From NCBI GenBank assembly GCA_964247055.1, contig OZ176051.1:558001-622000 (forward strand): a DNA stretch of 64,000 nucleotides, written 5' to 3'. Source of the stretch: Paragordius varius (lineage: Eukaryota; Nematomorpha). Shown one piece after another: positions 24,661 through 38,640 of the stretch (position 1 is its first letter; the number at the start of each line of letters is the position of its first letter). The position numbers and the translations under genes were made by a program. Under the pieces are notes generated by a model. It saw only the letters and a program-made list of their open reading frames with translations. It did not search any database and was not told the origin of the DNA.

Positions 24661-25342
24661 AGTTAAACTTTGTCCTTAAAAATCAGATATTGCTCACCGG
24701 TGAACAAAATTATTTTTTATACATTCTCTTAGTAAGACTACATCAAAATATAGAAATAGTTTGACAAACTCTTTCATATCCGATTTTTACAACGATACTT
24801 TAAAAATTATGGTATTAAACCAGTCGCATCAATACTCAAGTTAAACTTTGTCCTTAAAAATCGGATATTGGTCACCGGTGAACAAAACAATTTTTTATAC
24901 ATTCTCTTGGTAAGACTACATCAAAATATAGAAATAGTTTGACAAACTCTTTCATATCCGATTTTTACAACGATACTTTAAAAATTATGGTATTAAACCA
25001 GTCGCATCCATACTCAAGTTAAACTTTGTCCTTAAATCGGATATTGGTCACCGGTGAACAAAATTATTTTTTATACATTCTCTTAGTAAGACTACATCAA
25101 AATATAGAGATAGTTTGACAAACTCTTTCATATCCAATTTTTACAACGATACTTTAAAAATTATGGTATTAAACCAGTCGCATCAATACTCAAGTTAAAC
25201 TTTGTCCTGAAAAATCGGATATTGGTCACCGGTGAACAAAATTAATTTATATACATTCTCTTAGTAAGACTACATCAAAATATAGAGATAGTTTGACAAA
25301 CTCTTTCATATCCGATTTTTACAACGATACTTTAAAAATTAA
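23907..25342 (+). repeat. Extension between A' and B'
   Basis: This part has no direct counterpart between A and B. It completes the 1,259-bp repeat to about 24,660. It then carries an ACAATTTT monomer with TCTTGGTAAG (24,906), a GAAATAG/CATCCATACTC monomer, the 176-bp variant and a CCTGAAAAATCGG monomer. The TCTTGGTAAG cluster recurs at 31,677, 42,632 and 45,500. Confidence 0.8.
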
Positions 25343-27358
25343 TGTTTAAAACTAGTCGCATCAATACTCAAGCATTGTCCTTAAAAATCGGATATTGGTC
25401 ACCGGTGAACAAAACTATTTTTTATACATTCTCTTAGTAAGACTACATCAAAATATAGAGATAGTTTGACAAACTCTTTCATATCCGATTTTTACAACGA
25501 TATTTAAAAATTAATGTATAAAACTAGTCGTATCAATAAATCGCATACACACTCAAGTTAAACTTTGTCCTTAAAAATCGCATATTGGTCACCGATGAAC
25601 AAAATTATTTTTTATACATTCTCTTAGTAAGACTACATCAAAATATAGAGATAGTTTGACAAACTCTTTCATATCCGATTTTTACAACGATACTTTAAAA
25701 ATTATGGTATTAAACCAGTCGCATCCATACTCAAGTTAAACTTTGTCCTTAAATCGGATATTGGTCACCGGTGAACAAAATTATTTTTTATTCATTCTCT
25801 TAGTAAGACTACATCAAAATATAGAGATAGTTTGACAAACTCTTTCATATCCAATTTTTACAACGATACTTTAAAAATTATGGTATTAAACCAGTCGCAT
25901 CAATACTCAAGTTAAACTTTGTCCTGAAAAATCGGATATTGGTCACCGGTGAACAAATTTAATTTATATACATTCTCTTAGTAAGACTACATCAAAATAT
26001 AGAGATAGTTTGACAAACTCTTTCATATCCGATTTTTACAACGATACTTTAAAAATTAATGTGTTAAACTAGTCGCATCAATACTCAAGTTAAACTTTGT
26101 CCTTAAAAATCGGATATTGGTCACCGGTGAACAAAATTATTTTTTATACATTCTCTTAGTAAGACTACATCAAAATATAGAGATAGTTTGACAAACTCTA
26201 TCCGATTTTTACAACGATACTTTAAAAATTATGGTATTAAACCAGTCGCATCAATACTCAAGTTAAACTTTGTCCTTAAAAATCGGATATTGGTCACCGG
26301 TGAACAAAATTATTTTTTATACATTCTCTTAGTAAGACTACATCAAAATATAGAAATAGTTTGACAAATTCTTTCATATCCGATTTTTACAACAATACTT
26401 TAAAAATTAATGTATTAAACTAGTCGCATCAATACTCAACTTAAACTTTGTCCTTAAAAATCGGATATTGGTCACCGGTGAACAAAATTATTTTTTATAC
26501 ATTCTCTTAGTAGGACTACATCAAAATATAGAGATAGTTTGGCAAACTCTTTCATATCCGATTTTTACAACGATACTTGAAAAATTAATGTTTAAAACTA
26601 GTCGCATCAATACTCAAGTTAAATTTTGTCCTTAAAAATCAGATATTGCTCACCGGTGAACAAAATTATTTTTTATACATTCTCTTAGTAAGACTACATC
26701 AAAATATAGAGATAGTTTGACAAACTTTTTCATATCCGATTTTTACAACGATACTTTAAAAATTAATGTATAAAACTAGTCGTATCAATAAATCGCATCA
26801 CTACTCAAGTTAAACCTTGTCCTTAAAAATCGGATATTGATCACCGGTGAACAAAATTATTTTTTATACGTTCTCTTAGTAGGACTACATCAAAATATAG
26901 AGATAGTTTGGCAAACTCTTTCATATCCGATTTTTACAACGATACTTTAAAAATTAATGTATAAAACTAGTCGCATCAATACTCAAGTTAAACTTTTTCC
27001 TTAAAAATCGAATATTGGTCACCGGTGAACAAAATTATTTTTTATACATTCTCTTAGTAGGACTACATCAAAATATAGAGATAGTTTGGCAAACTCTTTC
27101 ATATCCGATTTTTACAACGATACTTTAAAAATTAATGTATAAAACTAGTCGCATCAATACTCAAGTTAAACTTTGTCCTTAAAAATCAGATATTGCTGAC
27201 AGGTGAACAAAATTATTTTTTATACATTCTCTTAGTAAGACTATATCAAAATATAGAAATAGTTTGACAAACTCTTTCATATCCGATTTTTACAACGATA
27301 CTTTAAAAATTAATGTATAAAACTAGTCGTATCAATAAATCGCATCACTACTCAAGTT

Positions 27359-27514
27359 AAACCTTGTCCTTAAAAATCGGATATTGATCACCGGTGAACA
27401 AAATTATTTTTTATACGTTCTCTTAGTAGGACTACATCAAAATATAGAGATAGTTTGGCTACAACGATACTTTAAAAATTAATGTATAAAACTAGTCGCA
27501 TCAATACTCAAGTT
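27359..27514 (+). repeat. 156-bp deletion monomer, B' copy
   Basis: Same 22-bp deletion as at 16,044-16,199, again missing the right inverted-repeat arm. It serves as a unique synteny marker for B and B'. Confidence 0.92.
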
Positions 27515-28399
27515 AAACTTTGTCCTTAAAAATCAGATATTGCTGACAGGTGAACAAAATTATTTTTTATACATTCTCTTTGTAAGACTATATCAAAATA
27601 TAGAAATAGTTTGACAAACTTTTTCATATCCGATTTTTACAACGATACTTTAAAAATTAATGTATAAAACTAGTCGTATCAATAAATCGCATCACTACTC
27701 AAGTTAAACCTTGTCCTTAAAAATCGGATATTGATCACCGGTGAACAAAATTATTTTTTATACGTTCTCTTAGTAGGACTACATCAAAATATAGAGATAG
27801 TTTGGCAAACTCTTTCATATCCGATTTTTACAACGATACTTTAAAAATTAATGTATAAAACTAGTCGCATCAATACTCAAGTTAAACTTTTTCCTTAAAA
27901 ATCGAATATTGGTCACCGGTGAACAAAATTATTTTTTATACATTCTCTTAGTAGGACTACATCAAAATATAGAGATAGTTTGGCAAACTCTTTCATATCC
28001 GATTTTTACAACGATACTTTAAAAATTAATGTATAAAACTAGTCGCATCAATACTCAAGTTAAACTTTGTCCTTAAAAATCAGATATTGCTGACAGGTGA
28101 ACAAAATTATTTTTTATACATTCTCTTAGTAAGACTATATCAAAATATAGAAATAGTTTGACAAACTCTTTCATATCCGATTTTTACAACGATACTTTAA
28201 AAATTAATGTGTTAAACTAGTCGCATCAATACTCAAGTTAAACTTTGTCCTTAAAAATCGGATATTGGTCACCGGTGAACAAAACAATTTTTTATACACT
28301 CTCTTAGTAAGACTACATCAAAATATAGCGATGGCTTGACAAACTCTTTCATATCCGATTTTTACAACGATACTTTAAAAATTATGGTATTAAACCAGT

Positions 28400-30260
28400 C
28401 GCATCAATACTCAAGTTAAACTTTGTCCTTAAAAATCGGATATTGGTCACCGGTGAACAAAACAATTTTTTATACATTCTCTTAGTAAGACTACATCAAA
28501 ATATAGAGATAGTTTGGCAAACTCTTTCATATCCGATTTTTACAACGATACTTTAAAAATTAATGTATAAAACTAGTCGCATCAATACTCAAGTTAAACT
28601 TTTTCCTTAAAAATCGAATATTGGTCACCGGTGAACAAAATTATTTTTCATTCTCTTAGTAGGACTACATCAAAATATAGAGATAGTTTGGCAAACTCTT
28701 TCATATCCGATTTTTACAACGATACTTTAAAAATTAATGTATAAAACTAGTCGCATCAATACTCAAGTTAAACTTTGTCCTTAAAAATCAGATATTGCTG
28801 ACAGGTGAACAAAATTATTTTTTATACATTCTCTTAGTAAGACTATATCAAAATATAGAAATAGTTTGACAAACTCTTTCATATCCGATTTTTACAATGA
28901 TACTTTAAAAATTAATGTGTTAAACTAGTCGCATCAATACTCAAGTTAAACTTTGTCCTTAAAAATCGGATATTGGTCACCGGTGAACAAAACAATTTTT
29001 TATACACTCTCTTAGTAAGACTACATCAAAATATAGCGATGGCTTGACAAACTCTTTCATATCCGATTTTTACAACGATACTTTAAAAATTATGGTATTA
29101 AACCAGTCGCATCAATACTCAAGTTAAACTTTGTCCTTAAAAATCGGATATTCGTCACCGGTGAACAAAATTATTTTTTATACATTCTCTTAGTAAGACT
29201 ACATCAAAATATAGAGATAGTTTGACAAACTCTTTCATATCCGATTTTTACAACGATACTTTAAAAATTATGGTATTAAACCAGTCGCATCAATACTCAA
29301 GTTAAACTTTGTCCTTAAAAATCGGATATTGGTCACCGGTGAACAAAACAATTTTTTATACATTCTCTTAGTAAGACTACATCAAAATATAGCGATGGCT
29401 TGACAAACTCTTTCATATCCGATTTTTACAACGATACTTTAAAAATTATGGTATTAAACCAGTCGCATCAATACTCAAGTTAAACTTTGTCCTTAAAAAT
29501 CGGATATTGGTCACCGGTGAACAAAACAATTTTTTATACATTCTCTTAGTAAGACTACATCAAAATATAGAGATAGTTTGGCAAACTCTTTCATATCCGA
29601 TTTTTACAACGATACTTTAAAAATTAATGTATAAAACTAGTCGCATCAATACTCAAGTTAAACTTTTTCCTTAAAAATCGAATATTGGTCACCGGTGAAC
29701 AAAATTATTTTTCATTCTCTTAGTAGGACTACATCAAAATATAGAGATAGTTTGGCAAACTCTTTCATATCCGATTTTTACAACGATACTTTAAAAATTA
29801 ATGTATAAAACTAGTCGCATCAATACTCAAGTTAAACTTTGTCCTTAAAAATCAGATATTGCTGACAGGTGAACAAAATTATTTTTTATACATTCTCTTA
29901 GTAAGACTATATCAAAATATAGAAATAGTTTGACAAACTCTTTCATATCCGATTTTTACAACGATACTTTAAAAATTAATGTGTTAAACTAGTCGCATCA
30001 ATACTCAAGTTAAACTTTGTCCTTAAAAATCGGATATTGGTCACCGGTGAACAAAACAATTTTTTATACACTCTCTTAGTAAGACTACATCAAAATATAG
30101 CGATGGCTTGACAAACTCTTTCATATCCGATTTTTACAACGATACTTTAAAAATTATGGTATTAAACCAGTCGCATCAATACTCAAGTTAAACTTTCCTT
30201 AAAAATCGGATATTCGTCACCGGTGAACAAAATTATTTTTTATACATTCTCTTAGTAAGA
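28400..30260 (+). repeat. Six-monomer expansion within B', 1,064-bp offset
   Basis: A monomer with a 4-bp deletion (TTATTTTTCATTCTC) occurs at 28,641 and again at 29,705, and its neighbours repeat at the same distance, including the ATATTCGTCACC monomer near 29,152 and 30,209. Block B has one pass of this stretch without the 4-bp deletion, so the deletion and the expansion both came after B/B' duplication. Confidence 0.83.
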
Positions 30261-31020
30261 CTACATCAAAATATAGAGATAGTTTGACAAACTCTTTCAT
30301 ATCCGATTTTTACAACGATACTTTAAAAATTATGGTATTAAACCAGTCGCATCAATACTCAAGTTAAACTTTGTCCTTAAAAATCGGATATTGGTCACCG
30401 GTGAACAAAACAATTTTTTATACATTCTCTTAGTAAGACTACATCAAAATAAAGCGATAGCTTGACAAACTCTTTCATATCCGATTTTTACAACGATACT
30501 TTAAAAATTATGGTATTAAACCAGTCGCATCAATACTCAAGTTAAACTTTGTCCTGAAAAATCGGATATTGGTCACCGGTGAACAAAATTAATTTATATA
30601 CATTCTCTTAGTAAGACTACATCAAAATATAGAGATAGTTTGACAAACTCTTTCATATCCGATTTTTACAACGATACTTTAAAAATTAATGTTTAAAACT
30701 AGTCGCATCAATACTCAAGCTAAACATTGTCCTTAAAAATCGGATATTGGTCACCGGTGAACAAAACTATTTTTTATACATTCTCTTAGTAAGACTACAT
30801 CAAAATATAGAGATAGTTTGACAAACTCTTTCATATCCGATTTTTACAACGATACTTTAAAAATTAATGTTTAAAACTAGTCGCATCAATACTCAAGCTA
30901 AACATTGTCCTTAAAATTCGGATATTGGTCACCGGTGAACAAAACTATTTTTTATACATTCTCTTAGTAAGACTACATCAAAATATAGAGATAGTTTGAC
31001 AAACTCTTTCATATCCGATT

Positions 31021-31960
31021 TTTACAACGATACTTTAAAAATTATGGTATTAAACCAGTCGCATCAATACTCAAGTTAAACTTTGTCCTTAAAAATCGGA
31101 TATTGGTCACCGGTGAACAAAACAATTTTTTATACATTCTCTTAGTAAGACTACATCAAAATAAAGCGATAGCTTGACAAACTCTTTCATATCCGATTTT
31201 TACAACGATACTTTAAAAATTATGGTATTAAACCTGTCGCATCAATACTCAAGTTAAACTTTGTCCTTAAAAATCAGATATTGATCACCGGTGAACTAAA
31301 TAATTTTTTATACATTCTCTTAGTAAGACTACATATAAAAATATAGAGATAGTTTGACAAACTCTTTCATATCCGATTTTTACAACGATACTTTAAAAAT
31401 TAATGTGTTAAACTAGTCGCATCAATACTCAAGTTAAACTTTGTCCTTAAAAATCGGATATTGGTCACCGGTGAACAAAATAATTTTTTATACATTCTCT
31501 TAGTAAGACTACATCAAAATATAGCGATGGCTTGACAAACTCTTTCATATCCGATTTTTACAACGATACTTTAAAAATTATGGTATTAAACCAGTCGCAT
31601 CAATACTCAAGTTAAACTTTGTCCTTAAAAATCGGATATTGGTCACCGGTGAACAAAACAATTTTTTATACATTCTCTTGGTAAGACTACATCAAAATAT
31701 AGAAATAGTTTGACAAACTCTTTCATATCCGATTTTTACAACGATACTTTAAAAATTATGGTATTAAACCAGTCGCATCCATACTCAAGTTAAACTTTGT
31801 CCTTAAATCGGATATTGGTCACCGGTGAACAAAATTATTTTTTATACATTCTCTTAGTAAGACTACATCAAAATATAGAGATAGTTTGACAAACTCTTTC
31901 ATATCCAATTTTTACAACGATACTTTAAAAATTATGGTAATAAACCAGTCGCATCAATAC
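31021..31960 (+). repeat. Satellite bridge between B' and the 32-kb zone
   Basis: About five monomers: an AAAGCGATAGC monomer, one with ACATATAAAAATATAG (near 31,331, a variant otherwise seen from 52 kb onward), one with GCGATGGC, the TCTTGGTAAG monomer and the 176-bp form ending ATGGTAATAAACC. It resembles 42,320-42,900 in order. Confidence 0.78.
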
Positions 31961-34470
31961 TCAAGTTAAACTTTGTCCTTAAAAATCGGATATTGGTCAC
32001 CGGTGAACAAAACTATTTTTTATACATTCTCTTAGTAAGACTACATCAAAATATAGAGATAGTTTGACAAACTATTTCATATCCGATTTTTACAACGATA
32101 CTTTAAAAATTAATGTATTAAACTAGTCGCATCAATACTCAAGCTAAAACTTTGTCCTTAAAAATCGGATATTGGTCACCGGTGAACAAAATTATTTTTT
32201 ATACATTCTCTTAGTAAGACTACATCAAAATATAGAGATAGTTTGACAAACTCTTTCATATCAGATTTTTACAACGATACTTTAAAAATTATGGTATTAA
32301 ACCAGTCGCATCAATACTCAAGTTAAACTTTGTCCTTAAAAATCGGATATTCGTCACCAGTGAACAAAATTATTTTTTATACATTCTCTTAGTAAGACTA
32401 CATCAAAATATAGAGATAGTTTGACAAACTCTTTCATATCCGATTTTTACAACGATACTTTAAAAATTATGGTATTAAACCAGTCGCATCAATACTCAAG
32501 TTAAACTTTGTCCTTAAAAATCGGATATTGGTCACCGGTGAACAAAACGATTTTTTATACATTCTCTTAGTAAGACTACATCAAAATTTAGCGATAGCTT
32601 GACAAACTCTTTCATATCCGATTTTTACAACGATACTTTAAAAATTATGGTATTAAACCAGTCGCATCAATACTCAAGTTAAACTTTGTCCTGAAAAATC
32701 GGATATTGGTCACCGGTGAACAAAATTAATTTATATACATTCTCTTAGTAAGACTACATCAAAATATAGAGATAGTTTGACAAACTCTTTCATATCCGAT
32801 TTTTACAACGATACTTTAAAAATTAATGTTTAAAACTAGTCGCATCAATACTCAAGCTAAACATTGTCCTTAAAAATCGGATATTGGTCACCGGTGAACA
32901 AAACTATTTTTTATACATTCTCTTAGTAAGACTACATCAAAATATAGAGATAGTTTGACAAACTCTTTCATATCCGATTTTTACAACGATACTTTAAAAA
33001 TTAATGTTTAAAACTAGTCGCATCAATACTCAAGCTAAACATTGTCCTTAAAATTCGGATATTGGTCACCGGTGAACAAAACTATTTTTTATACATTCTC
33101 TTAGTAAGACTACATCAAAATATAGAGATAGTTTGACAAACTCTTTCATATCCGATTTTTACAACGATATTTAATAATTAATGTATAAAACTAGTCGTAT
33201 CAATAAATCGCATACACACTCAAGTTAAACTTTGTCCTTAAAAATCGCATATTGGTCACCGATGAACAAAATTATTTTTTATACATTCTCTTAGTAAGAC
33301 TACATCAAAATATAGAGATAGTTTGACAAACTCTTTCATATCCGATTTTTACAACGATACTTTAAAAATTAATGTGTTAAACTAGTCGCATCAATACTCA
33401 AGTTAAACTTTGTCCTTAAAAATCGGATATTGGTCACCGGTGAACAAAATAATTTTTTATACATTCTCTTAGTAAGACTACATCAAAATATAGCGATAGC
33501 TTGACAAACTCTTTCATATCCGATTTTTACAACGATACTTTAAAAATTATGGTATTAAACCAGTGGCATCAATACTCAAGTTAAACTTTGTCCTTAAAAA
33601 TCGGATATTGGTCACCGGTGAACAAAACAATTTTTTATACATTCTCTTAGTAAGACTACATCAAAATATAGGGATAGTTTGACAAACTCTTTCATATCCA
33701 ATTTTTACAACGATACTTTAAAAATTATGGTATTAAACCAGTCGCATCAATACTCAAGTTAAACTTTGTCCTGAAAAATCGGATATTGGTCACCGGTGAA
33801 CAAAATTAATTTATATACATTGTCTTAGTAAGACTACATCAAAATATAGAGATAGTTTGACAAACTCTTTCATATCCGATTTTTACAACGATACTTTAAA
33901 ATTAATGTTTAAAACTAGTCGCATCAATACTCAAGCTAAACATTGTCCTTAAAAATCGGATATTGGTCACCGGTGAACAAAACTATTTTTTATACATTCT
34001 CTTAGTAAGATTACATCAAAATATAGAGATAGTTTAACTCTTTCATATCCGATTTTTACAACGATATTTAAAAATTAATGTATAAAACTAGTCGTATCAA
34101 TAAATCGCATACACACTCAAGTTAAACTTTGTCCTTAAAAATCGCATATTGGTCACCGATGAACAAAATTATTTTTTATACATTCTCTTAGTAAGACTAC
34201 ATCAAAATATAGAGATAGTTTGACAAACTATTTCATATCCGATTTTTACAACGATACTTTAAAAATTAATGTATTAAACTAGTCGCATCAATACTCAAGC
34301 TAAAACTTTGTCCTTAAAAATCGCATATTGGTCACCGATGAACAAAATTATTTTTTATACATTCTCTTAGTAAGACTACACCAAAATATAGAGATAGTTT
34401 GACAAACTCTTTCATATCCAATTTTTACAACGATACTTTAAAAATTATGGTATTAAACCAGTCGCATCAA
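31961..34470 (+). repeat. Higher-order block C1 (~14 monomers)
   Basis: Starts with a monomer having AAACTATTTC (32,071), then TCAGATTTTT, ATATTCGTCACCAG (32,348), ACGATTTT/GCGATAGC, CCTGAAAA, two TTTAAAAC-tail monomers, TAATAATTAATG (33,171) and further types. All these markers recur 2,513 bp later. It contains a monomer with a 6-bp loss (ATAGTTTAACTC at 34,029), shared with 38,513 and 48,227. Confidence 0.84.
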
Positions 34471-36440
34471 TACTCAAGTTAAACTTTGTCCTTAAAAATC
34501 GGATATTGGTCACCGGTGAACAAAACTATTTTTTATACATTCTCTTAGTAAGACTACATCAAAATATAGAGATAGTTTGACAAACTATTTCATATCCGAT
34601 TTTTACAACGATACTTTAAAAATTAATGTATTAAACTAGTCGCATCAATACTCAAGCTAAAACTTTGTCCTTAAAAATCGGATATTGGTCACCGGTGAAC
34701 AAAATTATTTTTTATACATTCTCTTAGTAAGACTACATCAAAATATAGAGATAGTTTGACAAACTCTTTCATATCAGATTTTTACAACGATACTTTAAAA
34801 ATTATGGTATTAAACCAGTCGCATCAATACTCAAGTTAAACTTTGTCCTTAAAAATCGGATATTCGTCACCAGTGAACAAAATTATTTTTTATACATTAT
34901 CTTAGTAAGACTACATCAAAATATAGAGATAGTTTGACAAACTCTTTCATATCCGATTTTTACAACGATACTTTAAAAATTATGGTATTAAACCAGTCGC
35001 ATCAATACTCAAGTTAAACTTTGTCCTTAAAAATCGGATATTGGTCACCGGTGAACAAAACGATTTTTTATACATTCTCTTAGTAAGACTACATCAAAAT
35101 ATAGCGATAGCTTGACAAACTCTTTCATATCCGATTTTTACAACGATACTTTAAAAATTATGGTATTAAACCAGTCGCATCAATACTCAAGTTAAACTTT
35201 GTCCTGAAAAATCGGATATTGGTCACCGGTGAACAAAATTAATTTATATACATTCTCTTAGTAAGACTACATCAAAATATAGAGATAGTTTGACAAACTC
35301 TTTCATATCCGATTTTTACAACGATACTTTAAAAATTAATGTTTAAAACTAGTCGCATCAATACTCAAGCTAAACATTGTCCTTAAAAATCGGATATTGG
35401 TCACCGGTGAACAAAACTATTTTTTATACATTCTCTTAGTAAGACTACATCAAAATATAGAGATAGTTTGACAAACTCTTTCATATCCGATTTTTACAAC
35501 GATACTTTAAAAATTAATGTTTAAAACTAGTCGCATCAATACTCAAGCTAAACATTGTCCTTAAAATTCGGATATTGGTCACCGGTGAACAAAACTATTT
35601 TTTATACATTCTCTTAGTAAGACTACATCAAAATATAGAGATAGTTTGACAAACTCTTTCATATCCGATTTTTACAACGATATTTAATAATTAATGTATA
35701 AAACTAGTCGTATCAATAAATCGCATACACACTCAAGTTAAACTTTGTCCTTAAAAATCGCATATTGGTCACCGATGAACAAAATTATTTTTTATACATT
35801 CTCTTAGTAAGACTACATCAAAATATAGAGATAGTTTGACAAACTCTTTCATATCCGATTTTTACAACGATACTTTAAAAATTAATGTGTTAAACTAGTC
35901 GCATCAATACTCAAGTTAAACTTTGTCCTTAAAAATCGGATATTGGTCACCGGTGAACAAAATAATTTTTTATACATTCTCTTAGTAAGACTACATCAAA
36001 ATATAGCGATAGCTTGACAAACTCTTTCATATCCGATTTTTACAACGATACTTTAAAAATTATGGTATTAAACCAGTGGCATCAATACTCAAGTTAAACT
36101 TTGTCCTTAAAAATCGGATATTGGTCACCGGTGAACAAAACAATTTTTTATACATTCTCTTAGTAAGACTACATCAAAATATAGGGATAGTTTGACAAAC
36201 TCTTTCATATCCAATTTTTACAACGATACTTTAAAAATTATGGTATTAAACCAGTCGCATCAATACTCAAGTTAAACTTTGTCCTGAAAAATCGGATATT
36301 GGTCACCGGTGAACAAAATTATTTTTTATACATTCTCTTAGTAAGACTACACCAAAATATAGAGATAGTTTGACAAACTCTTTCATATCCGATTTTTACA
36401 ACGATACTTTAAAAATTAATGTGTTAAACTAGTCGCATCA
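34471..36440 (+). repeat. Higher-order block C2 (~11 monomers)
   Basis: Repeats C1 at +2,513 bp (AAACTATTTC 34,582; TCGTCACCAG 34,864; TTAATAATTA 35,684) but lacks about three monomers of the C1 end. Near 36,290 a CCTGAAAA monomer passes directly into one with CACCAAAATATAG, a hybrid of two monomers separated in C1. This is a clear in-register crossover junction. Confidence 0.84.
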
Positions 36441-38640
36441 ATACTCAAGTTAAACTTTGTCCTTAAAAATCGGATATTGGTCACCGGTGAACAAAACTAT
36501 TTTTTATACATTCTCTTAGTAAGACTACATCAAAATATAGAGATAGTTTGACAAACTATTTCATATCCGATTTTTACAACGATACTTTAAAAATTAATGT
36601 ATTAAACTAGTCGCATCAATACTCAAGCTAAAACTTTGTCCTTAAAAATCGGATATTGGTCACCGGTGAACAAAATTATTTTTTATACATTCTCTTAGTA
36701 AGACTACATCAAAATATAGAGATAGTTTGACAAACTCTTTCATATCAGATTTTTACAACGATACTTTAAAAATTATGGTATTAAACCAGTCGCATCAATA
36801 CTCAAGTTAAACTTTGTCCTTAAAAATCGGATATTCGTCACCAGTGAACAAAATTATTTTTTATACATTCTCTTACTAAGACTACATCAAAATATAGAGA
36901 TAGTTTGACAAACTCTTTCATATCCGATTTTTACAACGATACTTTAAAAATTATGGTATTAAACCAGTCGCATCAATACTCAAGTTAAACTTTGTCCTTA
37001 AAAATCGGATATTGGTCACCGGTGAACAAAACGATTTTTTATACATTCTCTTAGTAAGACTACATCAAAATATAGCGATAGCTTGACAAACTCTTTCATA
37101 TCCGATTTTTACAACGATACTTTAAAAATTATGGTATTAAACCAGTCGCATCAATACTCAAGTTAAACTTTGTCCTGAAAAATCGGATATTGGTCACCGG
37201 TGAACAAAATTAATTTATATACATTCTCTTAGTAAGACTACATCAAAATATAGAGATAGTTTGACAAACTCTTTCATATCCGATTTTTACAACGATACTT
37301 TAAAAATTAATGTTTAAAACTAGTCGCATCAATACTCAAGCTAAACATTGTCCTTAAAAATCGGATATTGGTCACCGGTGAACAAAACTATTTTTTATAC
37401 ATTCTCTTAGTAAGACTACATCAAAATATAGAGATAGTTTGACAAACTCTTTCATATCCGATTTTTACAACGATACTTTAAAAATTAATGTTTAAAACTA
37501 GTCGCATCAATACTCAAGCTAAACATTGTCCTTAAAATTCGGATATTGGTCACCGGTGAACAAAACTATTTTTTATACATTCTCTTAGTAAGACTACATC
37601 AAAATATAGAGATAGTTTGACAAACTCTTTCATATCCGATTTTTACAACGATATTTAATAATTAATGTATAAAACTAGTCGTATCAATAAATCGCATACA
37701 CACTCAAGTTAAACTTTGTCCTTAAAAATCGCATATTGGTCACCGATGAACAAAATTATTTTTTATACATTCTCTTAGTAAGACTACATCAAAATATAGA
37801 GATAGTTTGACAAACTCTTTCATATCCGATTTTTACAACGATACTTTAAAAATTAATGTGTTAAACTAGTCGCATCAATACTCAAGTTAAACTTTGTCCT
37901 TAAAAATCGGATATTGGTCACCGGTGAACAAAATAATTTTTTATACATTCTCTTAGTAAGACTACATCAAAATATAGCGATAGCTTGACAAACTCTTTCA
38001 TATCCGATTTTTACAACGATACTTTAAAAATTATGGTATTAAACCAGTCGCATCAGTACTCAAGTTAAACTTTGTCCTTAAAAATCGGATATTGGTCACC
38101 GGTGAACAAAACAATTTTTTATACATTCTCTTAGTAAGACTACATCAAAATATAGGGATAGTTTGACAAACTCTTTCATATCCAATTTTTACAACGATAC
38201 TTTAAAAATTATGGTATTAAACCAGTCGCATCAATACTCAAGTTAAACTTTGTCCTGAAAAATCGGATATTGGTCACCGGTGAACAAAATTAATTTATAT
38301 ACATTGTCTTAGTAAGACTACATCAAAATATAGAGATAGTTTGACAAACTCTTTCATATCCGATTTTTACAACGATATTTTAAAATTAATGTTTAAAACT
38401 AGTCGCATCAATACTCAAGCTAAACATTGTCCTTAAAAATCGGATATTGGTCACCGGTGAACAAAACTATTTTTTATACATTCTCTTAGTAAGATTACAT
38501 CAAAATATAGAGATAGTTTAACTCTTTCATATCCGATTTTTACAACGATATTTAAAAATTAATGTATAAAACTAGTCGTATCAATAAATCGCATACACAC
38601 TCAACTTAAACTTTGTCCTTAAAAATCGCATATTGGTCAC
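36441..38640 (+). repeat. Higher-order block C3
   Basis: Repeats C2 at +1,971 bp (AAACTATTTC 36,553; TCGTCACCAG 36,835; TTAATA 37,655) and has the C1-type end, including ATAGTTTAACTC at 38,513 (C1 +4,484). A closely related stretch lies about 9.71 kb downstream at 46.3-48.4 kb. Confidence 0.83.

Larger units (their letters stand above)
25343..31020 (+). repeat. Block B', second copy
   Basis: Matches 14,023 to about 19,010. AGCATTGTCC is at 25,371, TTATTCATTCTC at 25,789, AACAATAC at 26,392 and the 22-bp-deletion monomer at 27,359. Private changes include a 5-bp deletion near 26,199 (AACTCTATCCG), CTTTGTAAG near 27,579, and CTTTCCTTAA near 30,195. It has an extra six-monomer expansion (see the 1,064-bp repeat) and lacks the dimer at 16,370-16,740. 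Confidence 0.87.

Noticed and set aside
19685-31020. Macro-duplication as a pure assembly artefact
   Set aside because: The copies differ by private substitutions, small deletions (26,199; 28,641; 30,195) and whole-monomer gains or losses, which a simple duplicated contig would not show. Local artefacts remain possible without read support.
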